Below, one piece after another: positions 1 through 9,925 of a DNA stretch of 64,000 nucleotides; position 1 is the stretch's first letter; each line of letters begins with the position of its first letter. The notes beneath the pieces are model-generated. The model was not told where the DNA came from. It ran no database searches and saw only the letters and a list, made by a program, of their open reading frames with translations. The DNA comes from Melitaea cinxia. Its lineage: Eukaryota; Arthropoda; Insecta; Lepidoptera; Nymphalidae. The position numbers were made by a program, and so were the translations under genes. The DNA lies in the NCBI RefSeq assembly GCF_905220565.1, contig NC_059407.1, forward strand, positions 2,480,001 to 2,544,000. Reading direction: 5' to 3'.

Positions 1-302
1 CAGTTATGGGTTTTCCAATCTTTTGTATTGAAACATTAATACGAGTATTTCTAATACGCGTTCGCTAGATGAAAACTTTCTTTGCTTGAAATATGAATTA
101 TGCAGCAATAAATAAAATTAAACATAACACCGTCAATGAGTTAATAAAATGCATTAGCTGTATTGTGGAATACAATTGCCAATACATAGAAATATGTTTT
201 ATTTTGTAAAATTAATTTTATCACGTATATATATATACATATAGTAAATATTTTATTTACTTAGGCAGACTTATTGTATTGCATAAGTGTAAGCGCGTCA
301 AC
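1..302. other. AT-rich sequence, no gene seen
   Basis: Plain AT-rich DNA with a short TA run near 223-242. I see no repeat family, exon or RNA gene. Confidence 0.6.
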
Positions 303-645
303 TAACCTTTTTTTCCGCTGTGAAATGCTTTCACGCACCTCGCCGACGAGGGTGGCGGAAGTGGGACTCCTGGCTCGGAGTGAACAACCCAGAATACCCA
401 CTCACTAAAACCCACACTGTGTGTGCTCTATTGCACCGGTGGCGAGCGGATAAATGGTGTTCTTTTCCCACTCTATTGCGAAGGGTGAAGGAGCGCCATC
501 GGCGTCTATTGTGGAGCGGGTTGGCGTGAACTTCGGCTTCGGACCATGCTGCGGACCACGTTCGGCAACGACAGATCTTCGCCTATTACGGTCACCAGGG
601 TGCAGCGACCCCAAGCGACACAATCCTCGAGTCTGTCGCGCCGTA
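303..645 (-). mobile_element. Family C interspersed element, long copy
   Basis: A GC-rich block opens with a T-run and then GAAATGCTTTCACGC. It carries the phrase GTGGGACTCCTGGC, which recurs in the 39.8 kb copy. If the T-run is the complement of an A-tail, the element reads on the minus strand. Short overlapping open frames on both strands (about 70 codons) come from its GC-rich composition and look like no known protein. No convincing target-site duplication is visible, so the right edge is approximate. I recognise this sequence type as common in Lepidoptera but cannot assign its class. Confidence 0.6.
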
Positions 646-1935
646 TCACACGGCTCGCCACATGCGTGACCTATGCTATATTCTAAAAGTAAGTCAAATC
701 AGCTGTTTGATGGATCTGCGTTGACGTGAAGTACGCAAAACACCCTGCTCACCTATAAGTGACACCCGCGAGGTTTCGGCTCGATTTATTGTTTAGAATG
801 CTAGTAGACTAGACTATTTGTACAAAGAAATGAAAAACATACCGAAAAATCAAACTTTTGCATTCATTGTAGTCTCAAAATTCAATAAAATTAAAAATTT
901 AAAGTTCCTTGTCTTATACTTATTAGAATAACTTGTAGTCGTTTCTAACTGTACATAAAATTACTGTTGTAATTATAATATAAATATAAGGAATCTTTTG
1001 ATATACGCGATCTCTTCGCAATAAAGTGTCGAGCACAAAACTATCAGGTTTCCGTTCGTTGTGTAACTATTTCTACATTCCTTTAATTTCACTGTTTCAC
1101 CTAATCAGCGATATGATGTAATGTTTATGTAGTTTTATACATAATAATGCTATTGTCGTTTAATTAAGTTCCTTAGTTTATAATTTTTTTTTTAACTTTA
1201 AAGTATAATTCGGAAATAATATTTGAATGTTTTTTATTAATGATCGCATTATGTCGTTATTGCAAAATTTATGTTACGTTTACATAATTTGTGTATTTAA
1301 ATTTTTTGTTGTATATTATTATTTTAAATTAAAATTGTTTAAGTAAATTAAATGTAAAAATTTAAAACTGCAGATGGAATCTCTTACCTGTATTATTTTA
1401 TTTTAATATATTTTGTTTATTTTTAATTTTCCTAAGAAACTGTCCAAATTTATTGGAACTAAATTAACATTAATTATGAATGTTACTTAAGTAATTTAAA
1501 ATATTTTAACGTTTTACCTGTATAATATATAAAATGTTATACATTATTTAATCACGACATTTTCTAGTAACATGATATGTTTCTAATTAAATTATATTTT
1601 ATTGCATATTTAAAAAAATACAAATCTTTCCTGCTAATATTGACAAACAGACAAACACTTCGGGTTTGTCATTCATGTATTTGAATAGAAAAAGTTGTGT
1701 CATAAAATGTAAGAGACTGAAATATATTCACCAAAATTATCGGTTATAACCTACGATTTCGGATACGAAGTCTAGGGGAAAGATCAAACAATGCTATTGG
1801 AGTTCATTTGGTTTGGACAAACATTTGCCTAATATTTGGCACGTTGATCGATGGGCGCGCAGATAGCAGAGCTAATAACGGTTTCTGTTTGGTCTCGCAT
1901 CGATTTTCGTTAACCAATTATGTAAGACTAATTTC
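646..1935. other. AT-rich sequence, no gene seen
   Basis: About 1.3 kb of AT-rich sequence with no recognisable exon, RNA gene or repeat. Confidence 0.5.
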
Positions 1936-2227
1936 AACTGAGGTAGAGCACATCAGGAAATTTCCAGCTCAAAATATGGAGCAGCCCGACTAGGCTAGTA
2001 CCTCCTACCGACTAGCTTAGAGAAAATCACAGCTAAATAATACTGTTTTCAAGCAGTGTTGTGTTCTTGTTCGTGAGTAAGGTGACCAGAGTTTCTGGGG
2101 AATTGAGGGTAGGGTCGGCAACGCGCTCACAATGCTTCTGATGTTGCAGGCGTCTATAACGCCTACGGTATTCACTTACCATTAGGTGAGCCGTACGCTT
2201 GTTCGCCGACCTAGTTGTATAAAAAAA
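1936..2227 (+). mobile_element. Family A short interspersed element
   Basis: Starts AACTGAGG, contains the inner phrases GGAGCAGCCCGACT, GTGAGTAAGGTGACCAGAG and GTGAGCCGTACGCTTG, and ends in an A-run after CCGACCTAG. These phrases recur in the same order in many other copies in this window. It encodes no protein. It is moderately diverged and has a small insertion after ACCTCC. Its class (SINE or non-autonomous LINE-like) is not certain. Confidence 0.85.
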
Positions 2228-4190
2228 GACAAATGTGAATTTATAGTTCTATAATAAAATTGGTTGCATCGGTGCATAATAAGCAAATATAAGCAACGCC
2301 GAATATTTCACCAAATATCAAAAATCATTTTTAAAGAAATCATAAATTCTTTCAAATTCAATTTAAAATTCAAAACAAATCCATTAATGATATTGTTTTA
2401 ATCTCAAATAGTGAGAAAAGTTTTAAGTAGGCTAACTGGCTTCTTTAAGATGCGCGTAGGCATCTACTATGTACTACAGTGGGTATACGTAAGTGTATGA
2501 TATTTGCAATTTAGGAAATAATTGCAAGGTATTTGTACCTACTCCAAACTAACTTTTAGATATGATACCGATAAGACCGCCAGTCGTAATATATTCATTT
2601 TAATTTAAATTATTCTGAAATTGTGGTATATATAAACGATTAAAAAAACATATTTTATTATACATATTGAAGTAAATTTGAGAAAGTACCATTGAAAACG
2701 CTGCTTGACGGCTCCCATTATTTAATAACTATAAATATGGGAAACCCATTAGTTACTGTCAGGGCTTTGAACCTTTTGACAGGGATCTAAGCGTATTTGG
2801 CACTACATCATCAGCGCTGAATGAATGACATATGAAACGGTCGTTGGACACGATAAATATTATAAATAGTATAATTTTCTACAACAAAATTTTTCACCTG
2901 TTAAATTTTGACACTTGCTAGATTGAGTGACATGTACGTTTAGCTTTAGAGAAAGTTATTCACAAAAAGACAAATACATAGTCACTTAGTTGAGAACTAC
3001 TAAATTGTTAATTAATACATTTACATGAGTCAGTCTACATAGCACTTAATCTCATAGCCAAACACAATTTTTTTGGTTACAGCAACGCACTTTTATTTAG
3101 GAAGCGTTTTGTAGTCATCAACCTTTTATTTATTGATTTTAATGTTTTCGTACAATAAGATAGTATTGCACAAAATGCGGGCTTAATACAGAAACATTGT
3201 CCATCAGCTAATCTACTCTGTCTTCTTCTCTTTCTCTTTTCTATTTACTTTTAAAATTTATATTTATATACAAAATTTATATGTATAATAATTTTAAATA
3301 TACTTGCTTCGTGACATTAATATATTGTGGAATGTTGTGTACTCCGTAATGGAATACATATTAGATAATATTGTAATAATGATTCAATATTTTATATGTA
3401 TTCTGTGGATGTACCTATAATATAAATAAATATATCTTGATCGTGTCAAAGAGGACGTTTCTAGATGTACAAGAGGGAAGATGGAGTTGCATCTATCTGT
3501 TCCATAGATAAATATAGAATGAGAATAACTCGCATCGGTTCGGTCGCACTGGTCGGGTAAAATGAAAAACGTGATAGACAAACAAATATACTGTTATCGT
3601 ACAAAAAGAATATTGGAAACAGATGAAAGCTGAATAGGAGCAGACGCGTCTGAACACACAGACAACCCAAAAGCGAACAAAAAGTATGTGGCTTTGGTGG
3701 TTAAATATAAGGAAAAAATAATTCAAGATTTTAATTTTTTTACTGTGTTATCTGTCTAAACTCTTGTTTGTCAATATTTTTGGCCATACCTATAAACCTA
3801 AAAACAGATAGAAGAATACGTCATTATATATTAATACGCTAAGGTTAAGATGTTTGCCTCCTCTTTTAAAAAAAACCTCACTATTATTCCACACAAAATA
3901 TAAATCATTTTATAGATAATTGGTTGCTCTAACGGCATCAACAACAAAAAAAAAATATTATTGTTTTTGTTTTTGTAAATTAATTAATTATTAAAATTGT
4001 ATATATGATGGCTTATATTTTGAAATAACGTCAACATGATTGACGGTTAGTAATTTTTTTTATTTATTTAGTGTGAATTATTTGCACGGGTATTATAACT
4101 AGTTTTTATACCAATACGAAATAATACAACTTATTAATTGATGTAATTATATTTCTAAAATCGTCGTCTCTATAAAATAAAACACCAAAT
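2228..4190. other. AT-rich sequence, no gene seen
   Basis: Mostly featureless AT-rich DNA. A slightly GC-richer patch at about 3460-3680 gives three overlapping minus-strand frames of 65-77 codons, none with a recognisable domain. It may be an old repeat fragment. Confidence 0.45.
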
Positions 4191-4194
4191 ATAC

Positions 4195-4345
4195 CGCAAG
4201 GCACGGTTGACCGTCCGCTGAACCCCGGTGCTACGTTACGGCATCAGCTATTTATACGAAAGTGAAATTTCTGACTTCCCTGACCCGCCATTGTGATGGC
4301 TGGCCCATGACACAATGGCCTTGGTGAAACGCCCGCATGGGCTTG
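4195..4345. promoter_or_regulatory. GC-richer island with a 9-bp dyad
   Basis: About 150 bp that is clearly GC-richer than its flanks and matches no repeat in this window. Its centre holds a perfect inverted repeat, GCCATTGTG (4287-4295) and CACAATGGC (4311-4319). Each arm resembles a Sox-type HMG-box site with one mismatch. Regulatory function is an inference only. Confidence 0.2.
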
Positions 4346-5172
4346 TAAACAAAATTATGGTGTATGGTTGTTAAAACACATACTGCGTATTTTGTTATGG
4401 TTGTGTTCTATATCGATGTTAATTATGATTAAACGTTTTGTGATTATTGTCAACTTTTTGTAGATAAATGGAAGTTGGGAAAGTTTATGGGTTCATAACA
4501 CTTTTACTACTGTGTTTTAAGAATTTGTAATTATTAACTTCTTTGTGTATTTGTCTTCTTTCTTATATTGACTCTTACATATATATAGGCATATTTATAT
4601 ATGCCTACCCGCGATTACTTTATTGAGATTTCCGATAATTTGGGGATGAGGAATGAAAATTATCGCTAGTGTGACTCCGTTTAGCAAAACGTGTCAAAAG
4701 TGACCACGAAAGTTTCGAAAATTATAAATTTGTAATATAAAATATTTGACAAAGATTTAAAAAATCGATTTTTGTAAAGTGAATGAACTTAAATTTTAAA
4801 CCGATTTTATTTATGTTCATTCATATTAAATATGTTTAGATAATACGTAGTGTGCTAGTTCCGTTTCAAAGATAATATATATTTTGATAAAATCAAGAAA
4901 ACTATAATTGTTTTACCAGCATCGGTCCATCAGTTTTAATACACAATTAAACGTTTTATACACCAGTGGGTGTTGTTGCGTATATCTTAGTGATAAACTG
5001 CTCAACACAGTTCATATATAATTTTCAAACTAAGTAAATAAGAGTACTTGAACCTGGCTGAAGCTTTGATATCATATAAATTGTGTAATGGCGCTATGTT
5101 GATGGTAAAAGATTAAAAAAAAATGTTTATTTTATTCTTTTTAGCGCATTTTAAATAAAAGCTTGTTTTTAA
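4346..5172. other. AT-rich sequence, no gene seen
   Basis: No recognisable gene or repeat. Short AT microsatellite-like runs occur near 4580-4600. Confidence 0.45.
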
Positions 5173-5174
5173 AA

Positions 5175-5395
5175 AGTTTTTTCATTCTGCTATTCTGAGG
5201 CAAATGCTATCCATTCGTACAAAATTTCAGCTCAATCGGCTAAAGATATGTGCTTCGAAATTGAGTTGCAAGATTCTACATACTTACTACAAACTTATAT
5301 TATATACAAACTTACATATATTGTAAGTTAAATAGTACAGTTGTAAAAACACTGTTGCAATCGTGGTCGCGGATTCGAACTCCGCACAACTGCTG
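5175..5395. repeat. Decayed interspersed repeat with a B-box-like end
   Basis: The phrase AAAATTTCAGCTCAATCGG is one I recognise from widespread lepidopteran repeats. At about 5370-5385 the minus strand reads AGTTCGAATCCGCG, which fits a pol III B box and suggests a SINE fragment. No A box is visible at the right spacing, so this is not a functional tRNA gene. Confidence 0.4.
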
Positions 5396-5831
5396 TTTCC
5401 GAATTAATAGGAATTTAATAAATTTTTTGGTGTTTAAAATTAATATATATTTTTTTTGTTTTAATTAAATCAATACGTCTGGCTTTACTAATTATGAGAA
5501 GGTTTTGTGATAAAAAATATAAACTAGACTTTAGCATATCCATCTAAAAAGGAAACAGATACAAGAAAAACAATTTACGACTTTCCGCTTGTTTTTAAGT
5601 TTTTACGATACGAATGCACTTTTATGCTTGTTCGTTTCCTCGGTCTTAATCTTTCATTCATTTAATAGGCAGGAAACCAAAACTGACCGTTATTATCCAG
5701 ACTTTCCTGTTTGAGTGCTAAAATTCTTTTTTTTAAAATCGGTTTTCACTAAAATGCTTTTATTATTAATTTAAATTTAATTTATTTACTTTTTTTTTGT
5801 AATCAAGTCAGGTAGAAGATCGACATTTTTT
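5396..5831. other. AT-rich sequence, no gene seen
   Basis: Nothing recognised apart from T-rich runs near the left end of the following element. Confidence 0.4.
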
Positions 5832-6417
5832 AACCGACTTCCAAAAAAGGAGGAGGTTCTCAATTCGACTGTATTTTTTTTTTTTTTTATGTATGTTACA
5901 TCAGAACTTTTGACCGGGTGGACCGATTTCGACAAATTTTGTTTTAATCGAAAGGTGGTGTGTGCCAATTGGTCCCATTTAAATTTATTTGAGATCTAAC
6001 AACTACTTTTCGAGTTATATCTAATAATGCGTTTTTACTTGACGCTTTTTTCGTCGACCTACGTTGTATTATACCGCATAACTTTCTACTAGATGTACCG
6101 ATTTTGATAATTCTTTTTTTTTGTTGGAAAGAGGATATCCCTAGTTTGGTACCATGATAAGGAAACCAGGATCTAATGATGGGATCCCAGAGAAATCGAG
6201 GGAAACTCTCGAAAATCCGCAATAACTTTTTACTGGGTATACCGATTTTGATAATTTTTGATTTAATCGAAAGCTGATGTTTATCATGTGGTCACATATA
6301 AATTTTATCGAGATCTGATAACTACTTTTTGAATAATCTTTGATAACGCGTAGTAACTTGACTATTTTTTCGTCGATCTACGTTGTATTGTACTCGTCGA
6401 TGTAATTGAAGTCGGTT
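5832..6417. mobile_element. MITE-like element, long modular copy
   Basis: Bounded by AACCGACTTC (5832-5841) and its exact reverse complement GAAGTCGGTT (6408-6417). It encodes no transposase. Inside are three modules, each opening with a phrase near ACCGATTTTGATAA (about 5920, 6098 and 6240). The first and third also share TCGTCGA followed by CTACGTTGTATT. The middle module carries GGTACCATGATAAGG and matches the shorter copy at 8.65 kb. The minus-strand 92-codon frame across the middle is a by-product. The parent transposon family is unknown to me. Confidence 0.7.
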
Positions 6418-7010
6418 TTTTTTTTCGTTTGCGAGCAAACACAATTATTAATTTTATGTTTATTTTATAACGTTCGAAACGGTAACTGGTAAGTTACAAT
6501 TGATATATATTTTATTTAAAAAGAGAATATAATAAATAAAAAAATCTGATAAATTAAAAACCAATCGTGTTGAATATTAATAAAATATATGTTATTCAAT
6601 ACGTATTGTTTTACCATGAAATATATATCAAATTTTTTCAAAAAACATATTAATTTTTTAGTGAATATACAATAAATAAACGAAATTCTGTCTGCAAAAT
6701 AAATTTATTATGAACAGAAAAATGTAGCATTATTTAAATTAATTATAAAATATGTTAATATCCTTTTTGTGGAATTTATTTTTATATATAAAATGAGACT
6801 TAGGTAAGTGGTTATTGATCGATATTTTATAATTAGTTTTGAGTTTTCTCAAATCAAATCAAATTGGATGGTTATGTATTATTCCTTCATGAAATATAAA
6901 TAAAACTTCCATTACTAGAATCTCGAGAGATACAAGGGCTATATTGATATTTAATTAATCTGTATTTAAAACAAACATTCAATTTTATCAGAAGTCGTCA
7001 TTATCAATAT
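6418..7010. other. AT-rich sequence, no gene seen
   Basis: Very AT-rich stretch with no recognised feature. Confidence 0.45.
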
Positions 7011-7186
7011 ATCAGCCTATCGCAGTCTTACTAGTGGTACGAGTATCTCTCTAAGCTCGCGCCAGATATCAAGGTTTTCTCTAATCCTCATCCAGCATCT
7101 ACCAGCAATTTACGTATATCGTTGGTCCAGCGGGCCGGAGGACGTCCCACACTGCGTTTGCCAACACGCGGTCTACACTCCAAAAG
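7011..7186 (-). pseudogene. Non-LTR retrotransposon ORF2 C-terminal remnant
   Basis: Read on the minus strand, the sequence gives RPRVGKRSVGRPPARWTND, the arginine/proline-rich motif that precedes the C-terminus of the APE-type LINE ORF2 proteins common in Lepidoptera. The reading then runs through DIRK and breaks in the segment that should read GWMR (a stop codon and a frame change). It ends in a tail resembling CTGCGATAGGCTGAT. The piece is 5'-truncated, since the reverse transcriptase core is absent. It is a dead fragment. The clade cannot be fixed from this length. Confidence 0.75.
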
Positions 7187-7421
7187 TGAAGTGATAATGG
7201 TGATGCATGCTTATAATATTGTGAATTAAGAGAAGATTATTTTACTATGCAAACAATAGGGCAAGAATAGTCCCTAGGCGATCAAAGCATTTTTTAACAA
7301 ATAAAGAAAAACAGAAAAAACCTATGTATATATATATACATGTACTGTATTGTATTATTGTGGGCTCGGTTTTCCGCATTTAGACTCGGTGGTGCGTCAC
7401 GTATAGTGAAAAGAAAGCTGA

Positions 7422-7736
7422 CTAATTCAGCCAGCCCAGCTCCTTCCAGAAGCTCAGAAGTCTCCTGCGGCGTTTACAGGCTTCTCAGAGCGTCCTTATT
7501 TCTTTAAGGATGGTAGCCTGGTGTGCGGCCACTCCCTCGCATTCCAGAATCACGTAGGCGATCTGTGTTAATGTTTCTTCAGCAGCCAGACACCCCCTAC
7601 AAAGAGGACTGTCCGTTGCATTCATAATGAATAGTTGGTGATTAAGTGCCATGTGGCCGGTAAACGTCCCAACAACTATTCTGTTGTCTGATGTGTGACT
7701 ATCAAATATGTGTACATGTATACATGTTTTTGTCAA
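7422..7736 (-). pseudogene. LINE ORF2 RNase H C-terminal remnant
   Basis: The minus-strand frame contains VVGTFTGHMALNHQLF, then a cysteine/histidine-type segment SPLCRGCLAAEETL, then VILECEG. This is the arrangement seen after the RNase H domain of Jockey/R1-type non-LTR retrotransposons (GxLTGH, CRxC, ET, C). The frame stops at TGA (7485-7487) after KEIRTL. The same frame then continues for 20 residues, ending KELGWLN and TAG at 7422-7424, which looks like the natural end. The TGA is therefore a disabling mutation. The 5' part with endonuclease and reverse transcriptase is missing. The region below 7422 would be its 3' untranslated sequence. Confidence 0.75.
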
Positions 7737-8112
7737 GTTAATTCACGGTACTTTAACAATTGGTCTTAATATGTCGTATAGTGTTGTGTTGCTTTGATAG
7801 AGACACGAGTCACTAAATTCCACTCACAAGTTCCGATTGTTATCAACGCTTTATCTATGAAATAGGAAAGAAATTTTTCTATCTGATATGTATATATCCA
7901 CAATTAAAAAATGTATTGCATCCCTGATTTGAAATTACTTTTTTCTGGTATCGAGTAAAAACACATATCCATAATTATGCCAGATCTAGATCTATAAGAG
8001 TTGACAAAAATCGCTGAAAACTATGTACAGCGCATAACTTCAGGACGATTGCACCAAATTGAATAATTCTTTATTGTGTTCTTTATGCCAAGACAAAATT
8101 TGGATTAAAAAT
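7737..8112. other. AT-rich sequence with a possible repeat trace
   Basis: No gene. The phrase CAGCGCATAACTTCAGGACG near 8026 resembles a common lepidopteran repeat, but the trace is too short to delimit. Confidence 0.3.
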
Positions 8113-8114
8113 CA

Positions 8115-8312
8115 ATATTTAGATTTTTTACATTTTCTTTGCCATTTCCTTTGCCCGAAGATTGCCTGGAAGAGATCGCTTTTTAGCGATAAGGCCGCCC
8201 TTTGTACCTAATGAATATAATGTTAATATTTTTTCTTTGCTATGTATTATTTCTGGTTTTGGTGTACAATGAAGTGCATTATTATTATTATTATATTGAC
8301 AAAAAAAAAACT
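8115..8312 (+). repeat. LINE 3'-UTR-like tail
   Basis: Contains GCCTGGAAGAGATCGC, TTAGCGATAAGGCCGCC and TTTGTACC, then GTGTACAAT and a terminal TTA microsatellite. The same ordered phrases recur at 45.84-45.98 kb. This is typical of a retrotransposon 3' end with a simple-repeat tail. No coding part is attached. Confidence 0.65.
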
Positions 8313-8339
8313 TGTGGCGATACAAATTTTGTAGCTAGT

Positions 8340-8600
8340 TTATAATAAAACTTCCGATTCGCCAAATCTTCTCAATGACGCAATGCTCGCAAACTTCGCC
8401 GAGACGATGCTTCGAGTATCTAGTGACGTCGTCGTAGGTTACGGCAACGACCCAGCGAGGCCAAAATATCCGTTTTATACAATGCCATTACTAGTTTTAT
8501 GAAGCCGGTATGACGCTACGCTTTACGTTTTGAAGGCGACTGCCACGGTTGAGCTAGACTTTTGGTTCTGAAATATTTTGGTACAAAAAGCCTGTGAATT
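8340..8600. other. GC-richer block, unidentified
   Basis: About 250 bp with elevated GC and several CGs (for example AGTGACGTCGTCG near 8440). It is not repeated elsewhere in this window as far as I can see, and no open frame of note crosses it. It could be an unrecognised transposon piece or a conserved non-coding element. Confidence 0.25.
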
Positions 8601-8649
8601 TAAAGAATGTCTAACTCCTAGTTTTCTGGAAGATTATATGACATTTTTT

Positions 8650-8988
8650 AACCGACTTTAAAAATTGAGGTTGTTGAGGAGGTTGCGAGATCTTAGTGTT
8701 TGTACTATTCATGTCGATGTTACTCAATTCGGTAGTATATATATATATATATGTATGTATGTTCGGGAATAACTTAGTCGTTTATGAATCAATTTTGATA
8801 ATTCTTTTTTGTTGGAAAGGAGATATCCTAAGGGTGGTACCATGATAAGGAAACCAGGATCTGATGATGAAATCCCAGAGAAATCGAGGGGAACCTTCGA
8901 AAATCGTAGTGACGACTAGTGCGTTTGCTGTCGATTTTTTTGTCTACTACTACGTTGTATTTACTTGTCGATGTGATTGAAGTCGGTT
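8650..8988. mobile_element. MITE-like element, short copy
   Basis: Has the same terminal inverted repeats as the 5.8 kb element: AACCGACTTT at 8650-8659 (one mismatch) and GAAGTCGGTT at 8979-8988. Only the middle module is present (TTTTGATAATTC, then GGTACCATGATAAGG and AGAAATCGAGGG). An AT/GTAT microsatellite at about 8736-8763 sits in its left half. Non-coding and non-autonomous. Confidence 0.7.
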
Positions 8989-9827
8989 TTTTTCGTTTGC
9001 TAACGAACATTATTGAGAATAAACACGATCGTGGTCCAACTTGACCCACTATATTATTATTTTGACTTTTGTGTTCATTTATTCATTCACTCAAATGAAT
9101 GGCTTTTTAGTGTCCAAATAGCACTGATGATGTCGCCTCTGTTACGTAAAACGAAGATGACAAGAAGGAGATTGATCGGTGCGGTCGAGATTACAACCTC
9201 AATAGAATTTTTGAAACTATTGTGATTGATGTTAGGATAGTGTAGTAATTATATTAAATATTTTCAGACATTTTTGTTTTATTGTCACATAAAATGGTGT
9301 TCACACTCTTGATTTTATAGTTCGTTCAAGTTATATCATAATTAGATTTTACGAACTTTTTTAACATTGAAAAAAAAAACTTATTACTTTATAATTTAAA
9401 CAAAATTAAAAATATATCTACGTTTTGATATTATAAAAAAAAGTTTTATTACAGCCACATTTGAATGACATCTAAACTTGTCTTACGTTATTTAAAATGA
9501 TAAGATCTGAATGATAAGACGTTGAAGAATTAGGACTGTTGTGATATGTAGTTACGAAACAAGGAAAATTATTTATTTAATGTAATACGTAACGTGAAGA
9601 GCTTTTTAAAAAAGTAAAGTGGCGCTGGTATGTAAATTATTAGTAAAAATGTCAGTGGTACAAAACTTTAGTAATTGTTTCGTCGTGTACACAATGATAA
9701 TCTATGTATCAGTGGTAATTAGTTCATTCCACAAATAAGATATAAATTATTATTTATATAATAATGTCAATTTAAAACTGCGCTCTGTATCCAAGTCTGT
9801 TTATACACTCAAGTTACAAAAGTATTT
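8989..9827. other. AT-rich sequence, no gene seen
   Basis: A 70-codon plus-strand frame at 9013-9225 has no recognisable domain and is probably chance. Nothing else found. Confidence 0.4.
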
Positions 9828-9925
9828 TTTTTTATGACAAATAGGCAGGCATTTGACCACAATCTCACCTGATGTTAAGTGACGATGCGGTCGAAGGTGG
9901 AGCATGCCTGCCTAATGTTTAATAG
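9828..9925 (-). repeat. Lepidopteran interspersed repeat fragment
   Basis: After a T-run it reads ATAGGCAGGCATTTGACCAC, then CACCTGATGTTAAGTG. I recognise this as the 3' end of a common lepidopteran repeat in reverse orientation. Only about 100 bp remain. Confidence 0.6.

Noticed and set aside
454..669. Overlapping 69-72 codon frames near the left end as proteins
   Set aside because: They lie in the GC-rich family C repeat and no single frame is preserved in the 39.8 kb copy.
5355..5395. tRNA gene from the B-box-like GTTCGAATCC
   Set aside because: No A box at the right distance and no acceptor stem.
7485..7736. 83-codon minus-strand frame as a host zinc-finger gene
   Set aside because: The TGH...CRxC...ET pattern is that of a LINE RNase H tail, and the frame has a premature stop inside a longer reading.
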